Shown here one piece after another: positions 60,364 through 64,000 of a stretch of 64,000 nucleotides of DNA. The notes under the pieces were generated by a model. It searched no databases. It worked only from the letters and a program-made list of their open reading frames with translations, and was not told the DNA's origin. This DNA comes from Syntrophomonas palmitatica JCM 14374 (GTDB taxonomy: Bacteria; Bacillota; Syntrophomonadia; Syntrophomonadales; Syntrophomonadaceae). The translations under genes were made by a program, and so were the position numbers. The stretch is from the NCBI RefSeq assembly GCF_001311885.1, contig NZ_BBCE01000007.1, positions 58,974-122,973 on the forward strand, written 5' to 3'. Within the stretch, counting starts at the first letter, position 1. The number at the start of each line of letters is the position of its first letter.

Positions 60364-60372
60364 TGCTATAAT
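60364..60372 (+). promoter_or_regulatory. Extended -10 promoter of the fdh operon
   Basis: TGCTATAAT, a consensus extended -10 element, lies 57 bases before the fdhA ATG. The -35 region falls in the palindrome's right arm (ATCGAA) and is weak, suggesting an activator. The rest of the 60137-60428 interval shows nothing else. Confidence 0.5.
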
Positions 60373-60428
60373 GCAATAGAAAAGGGATTATTGTCGAACT
60401 TATTAGGGGAAAGGAGAGTGTAGACTTT

Positions 60429-63400
60429 ATGAAGGTTACCCGCAGACAGTTTCTCAAGGTAACCGGAGCTACTGCTGCCAGCTTTGCAGTACTTGATCTG
60501 GGTTTTGATATGCAAGCAACAGCAGCTGGCGTTAAGGAGTTGCGCATTAAAAACGTTACTCCCACACCCACAGTATGTCCTTACTGTGCTTCCGGATGCG
60601 GTCTGGTAGTTTATTCCGAAAAGGACTCAGCTGGGAAATTTGTAAAACTCCTCAGCGTACATGGCGACCCGGATAATCCCATCAACCAGGGTGGAGCCTG
60701 TGCCAAAGGTGCAGCCATGTTCAATCTCAGAGAGATTTACAACGAAGAGACCGGGGAACAGGAGATCAATCCCAAGCGCGTACAAAAGCCGATGTACAGA
60801 GCGCCGGGGAGTGACAAGTGGGAAGAAAAAGATTGGGAATGGATGGTAGAAACCATTGCCCAGCGAGTTAAGGAAACTCGCGACAAGAGCTTCATCCACA
60901 AAGAGAAAAACGCTGACGGCAATGAGGTTATAGTAAATCGCACCGAACGCATTGCTCATGTTGGCGGTTCTGGTCTGGATAATGAAGAAGCCTATATTTT
61001 AAGTAAATTAATGCGTTCCCTGGGTTTGGTCTATCTGGAAACCCAGGCCCGTATCTGACACTCCTCGACGGTGGCAGGTTTGTCACCTTCATTTGGTCGC
61101 GGAGTAATGACCAATCATATCGTTGATATGAAAAATACCGATTGCGCCCTTATTATGGGCAGCAATGTAGCTGAGAATCACCCCATTTCTATGAAATGGC
61201 TGTTTAAGGCTAAGGAAAACCGGGGAGCCAAGCTGATTCATGTAGACCCCAGGTTTACCAGAACTTCAGCCCGTGCTGATATCTATGCACCGTTGCGTTC
61301 GGGTACTGATATCGCGTTCCTGGGCGGAATGATCAAATACATCCTTGATAATGAGCTTTATCACAAGGATTATGTGGTCAATTATACTAATGCTGCTTTC
61401 TTAATCGATGATAAATATGGATTCGAGGATGGTCTGTTTACCGGCTATGATCCAGCCAACCGTAAATATGACCCCACTACCTGGGATTATAAGAAGGACG
61501 ATAAAGGCGCGGCCTTAACCGATCCTACTCTACAGGATCCCCGCTGTGTGTTCCAGCTTATGAAGAAGCACTATGAACGCTATGACATTGATACCGTATG
61601 CAAAATTACCGGAACCCCCAAGGATAAATACCTGGAGGTTCTGAAAACCTTCTGCGCCACTGGTAAACCTAATAAGGTTGGGACCATAATCTATGCCATG
61701 GGTATCACCCAGCATACTGTAGGCGCACAGAATATCCGCGCTTTCGCCATTGTGCAACTGCTCCTGGGCAACATGGGTCGTCCTGGCGGCGGCATCAACG
61801 CTATGCGCGGTGAGAATAACGTTCAGGGCGCTACGGATATGGCTCTTCTTTTCCATTATATTCCAGGCTATATCGATTCGCCTATGAACAGCACCGCCAA
61901 CAAGGATCTGATTTCGTACCTCAAGGCGGTTACTCCTGGTGCAGCCAAACTTCCGGTTACCAACCTGGAAGAACTGAGAGCCGCTGTAAAGGAAGGTTTC
62001 CCCAACTCCGGCTTTAAGATCAATACTTCCAAGTGGGTAGTAAGCTTATTGAAAGCCTGGTGGGGCGATGCTGCCAAACCCGAAAATGATTTTGCTTATC
62101 ATTACCTGCCCAAGCGGGATGAAAAGAAAAACTATTCGCACATCGCCATCTTTGAAGCTATGTATAAAGGCGAGATCGATGGTTTGTTTGTCAGCGGCTC
62201 CAACCCGGTAGTCGGCGGACCCAATGCCAACAAGGAACAGGAAGCTATGTGCAACCTGAAATGGATGGTTTCTTCCGACCTGTGGCTGAATGAAACGGCT
62301 GAATTCTGGACCTATCAGGCCTGGGAAAGACCGGTTGACAACCCCAATGTGCCGAAGAAAACCCCGGCGGATATTCAAACCGAAGTCTTTTTCCTGCCGG
62401 CAGCAGCGGTTTATGAGAAAGAAGGCACCGCCGCTCAGACCGGGCGCTGGGTACAGTATCGCTGGAAAGGCGCCGACCCGGTTGGCGAATCCAAGGCGGA
62501 TCTGGCCATTATCTATGAATTGGGCAAAGCGATTAAAAAAGCCTATGCTGGCAGCAAGCGGCCAGAAGATGAACCCATTGTTAACATGACCTGGGATTAT
62601 GAAGGTCCGGCCGGTTCAGAAGAACCGGATATCATGAAAGTGGCTCGTGAACTCTGCGGCTATGATACCAAGACCAAGGCTCCCATCGAAGGCTTTGCCA
62701 AACTGACCGATGATGGCGCGACTGCCTGTGGCTGCTGGGTCTACTGCGGAGCTATGACCACCCTGCCGGATGGCACGGTGCAGTACAAGCCCCAAAAACG
62801 CGATAATGTCGATAATTCTAAAACCGGTTTGGGTCTATTCTCCAACTGGGCTTGGTGCTGGCCCATGAACCGTCGTATTGTCTACAATCGCTGCTCTGTG
62901 CAGCCAGATGGTATTACCCCGTGGCCGGGTGACGCCGAACGCAGCTGGTACACTGGGATCCCCTGGCATTGTCTGATCCTAAGAAGCCAGAACTGCTGGG
63001 CAGCTGGGTCGGAGACGATGTGCCCGACTTCCTGAAGCCGACCAGCCCTGATAAACCGGCTTTTACCAGCCCATTTATCATGCGTGCTGATGGCAAGGGC
63101 GCACTGTTTGTAACCGGCAAAATGATGAAGGATGGTCCCTTCCCCGAGCACTATGAGCCCTGGGAAAGCCCGACCCAACCCATCCTCAACAAGGTAGCCT
63201 TAACCCGGCGGCCAAGGTCTGGCTCCCGAGGAGCAGGGTACCAGCGACAAGTATCCGATTATCGGCACCACCTATCGCGTGGTCGAACACTGGCAGACCG
63301 GGGCCCTGACCCGCAACCTGCCCTGGCTGGCCGAGCTGATGCCCAATATGTTTGTTGAGCTCAGTGAAGAACTGGCCAAGGAAAAGGGTATCAAAAACGG

Positions 63401-63641
63401 CGGTGAAGTAATCGTATCGACCAGCCGCGGCGATATCAAGGCTCTGGCCTGTGTTACCAAACGCTTCAAGCCCTTTAATATTAACGGCAAGACCGTACAC
63501 GAAATTGGTATGCTGTGGCAATACGGGTTCAAGGGATACGCTACCGGCGACCCCGCCAACCGTTTAACTCCGCACATTGGTGACGCCAATGCCATGTGTC
63601 CCGAATATAAAGCATGGCTGTGCGATATAAGGAGGGCTTAA
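60429..63641 (+). CDS. fdhA: Formate dehydrogenase catalytic subunit, selenocysteine-containing, Tat-exported (three apparent frameshifts)
   Basis: Oxidises formate with a molybdenum or tungsten bis-pterin cofactor. A twin-arginine signal (TRRQFLKVTGA) opens the protein, followed by the 4Fe-4S motif CPYCASGC...CAKGA. Codon 210 (61056-61058) is TGA in the context ARI-TGA-HSSTVAGLSPSFGRG, the selenocysteine site of FdnG/FdhA, with a SECIS hairpin just after. Downstream MTNHIVDMKNTDCALIMGSNVAENHP and MRGENNVQGATDM match the family. The frame is lost near 62962 (C run), 63202 (A run) and 63227 (G run), three single-base losses that together restore the original frame. Repaired length is about 1071 residues. 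AGGAGG for fdhB lies inside its last codons. Confidence 0.94.
61056..61087 (+). promoter_or_regulatory. Selenocysteine codon and bacterial SECIS hairpin
   Basis: TGA is followed after 11 bases by GGTGGCA-GGTT-TGTCACC (61070-61087), a perfect 7-bp stem (one G-T) with a GGTT loop. Spacing and loop match E. coli fdhF (stem GGTTGCA, loop GGTC). SelB would bind here. Confidence 0.9.
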
Positions 63642-63643
63642 AC

Positions 63644-64000
63644 ATGGCGAATATGGCTAATATGTATGATGTAAGCAAATGCACCGCCTGCCGCGGCTGC
63701 CAGGTAGCCTGCAAGGACTGGAACCAGCTTCCGGCGGTAATAGAACCATTTAAAGGCAATTACCAAACTCATGAAGACACCAATGGCGATACCTTCACCA
63801 TAGTGAACTTCATTGAGAGCGAGGACGCGATAACCGGCGTGCATTGGAACTTCTTAAAGCGCCAGTGCATGCACTGCCTGGACCCGGCCTGTATGAAGGT
63901 CTGTCCCCAGGGCGCGTATTACAAGAGCGAATCCGGCGCTACCCTGCATGACCCGGATAAATGCATAGGCTGCCAGTACTGCACCTATGCCTGTCCCTTT
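63644..64000 (+). CDS. fdhB: Formate dehydrogenase iron-sulfur subunit (N-terminal part)
   Basis: The gene runs off the right edge after 119 codons. The start ATG follows AGGAGG by eight bases and the fdhA stop by two. Ferredoxin-type motifs carry 4Fe-4S clusters: CTACRGCQVACKDWNQ, CMHCLDPACMKVCPQGAY and CIGCQYCTYACPF, the order seen in FdnH/FdhB electron-transfer subunits. It would pass electrons from FdhA toward a membrane cytochrome or other acceptor encoded beyond the window. Confidence 0.93.
   Translation, partial: MANMANMYDVSKCTACRGCQVACKDWNQLPAVIEPFKGNYQTHEDTNGDTFTIVNFIESEDAITGVHWNFLKRQCMHCLDPACMKVCPQGAYYKSESGATLHDPDKCIGCQYCTYACPF

Noticed and set aside
60429..63641. Genetic-code change (TGA read as an ordinary amino acid) to explain the fdhA stop
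   Set aside because: Elsewhere TGA serves as a normal stop (for example topA, dprA region and the 58-residue ORF), and this TGA has a specific SECIS hairpin.

Overview
The window reads as chromosomal DNA of an anaerobic, spore-forming Gram-positive bacterium of the Clostridia, most likely a Syntrophomonas-like member of Syntrophomonadaceae (inference). The reasons are the spoIIGA-sigE-sigG sporulation block, a SpoVD-type penicillin-binding protein inside the dcw cluster, a MurE with the meso-diaminopimelate motif DNPR, T-box control of an amino-acid operon, S-layer homology domains, and a selenocysteine-containing, Tat-exported formate dehydrogenase of the kind used for interspecies formate transfer. 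No tRNA, rRNA, CRISPR array, insertion sequence or prophage was seen.

Layout, left to right. Bases 1-3.5 kb (minus strand) hold trmFO (partial), topA and dprA. Bases 3.7-5.6 kb hold two small plus-strand ORFs with a strong terminator, then a solitary DNA methyltransferase on the minus strand. Bases 5.66-11.9 kb are one very large secreted protein with three C-terminal SLH domains. A membrane-spanning LuxR-type regulator follows on the plus strand (12.2-13.6 kb). From 13.6 to 35.7 kb the minus strand carries one long run of cell-division, peptidoglycan and sporulation genes. In transcription order it is mraZ, rsmH, ftsL, spoVD, murE, murF, mraY, murD, ftsW/spoVE, murG, murC, murA, ftsQ, a DUF881 gene, sbp, ftsA, ftsZ, spoIIGA, sigE, sigG and a 45-residue small protein. 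MraZ-type operator repeats precede mraZ. Bases 36-39.4 kb hold a three-gene surface/membrane operon of unknown function. Bases 39.6-42.1 kb hold an ACT-domain protein, phenylacetate-CoA ligase and an endonuclease III relative. A probable 6S RNA gene follows aspS in transcription order. Bases 42.5-48.8 kb are an operon transcribed as aroF, pheA, hemZ, hisS, aspS. Its 5' leader (48.86-49.25 kb) is a phenylalanine T-box with one specifier stem but two antiterminator/terminator modules. Bases 49.3-55.4 kb hold an MBL-fold hydrolase, dtd, relA and recJ. The right end (55.5-64 kb) holds a double P-loop protein, two divergent moeA genes (one fused to a periplasmic-binding-protein-like domain) and the start of a formate dehydrogenase operon, fdhA with an in-frame TGA plus SECIS hairpin, and fdhB.

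A feature of the whole window is frame breakage. About 25 frame breaks interrupt otherwise perfectly conserved genes, many of them essential (ftsZ, murC, murD, murG, mraY, topA). Almost all are explained by loss of one base from a homopolymer or one CG from a short CG run, and restoring those bases gives whole codon numbers and family-typical lengths. I therefore annotate each as one gene with suspected sequencing or assembly deletions rather than as pseudogenes. The only in-frame stop I regard as biological is the selenocysteine TGA of fdhA.

Functionally, the window links wall synthesis and division to sporulation sigma factors, phenylalanine supply to tRNA-Phe charging through the T-box, and molybdenum (or tungsten) cofactor assembly to formate dehydrogenase.
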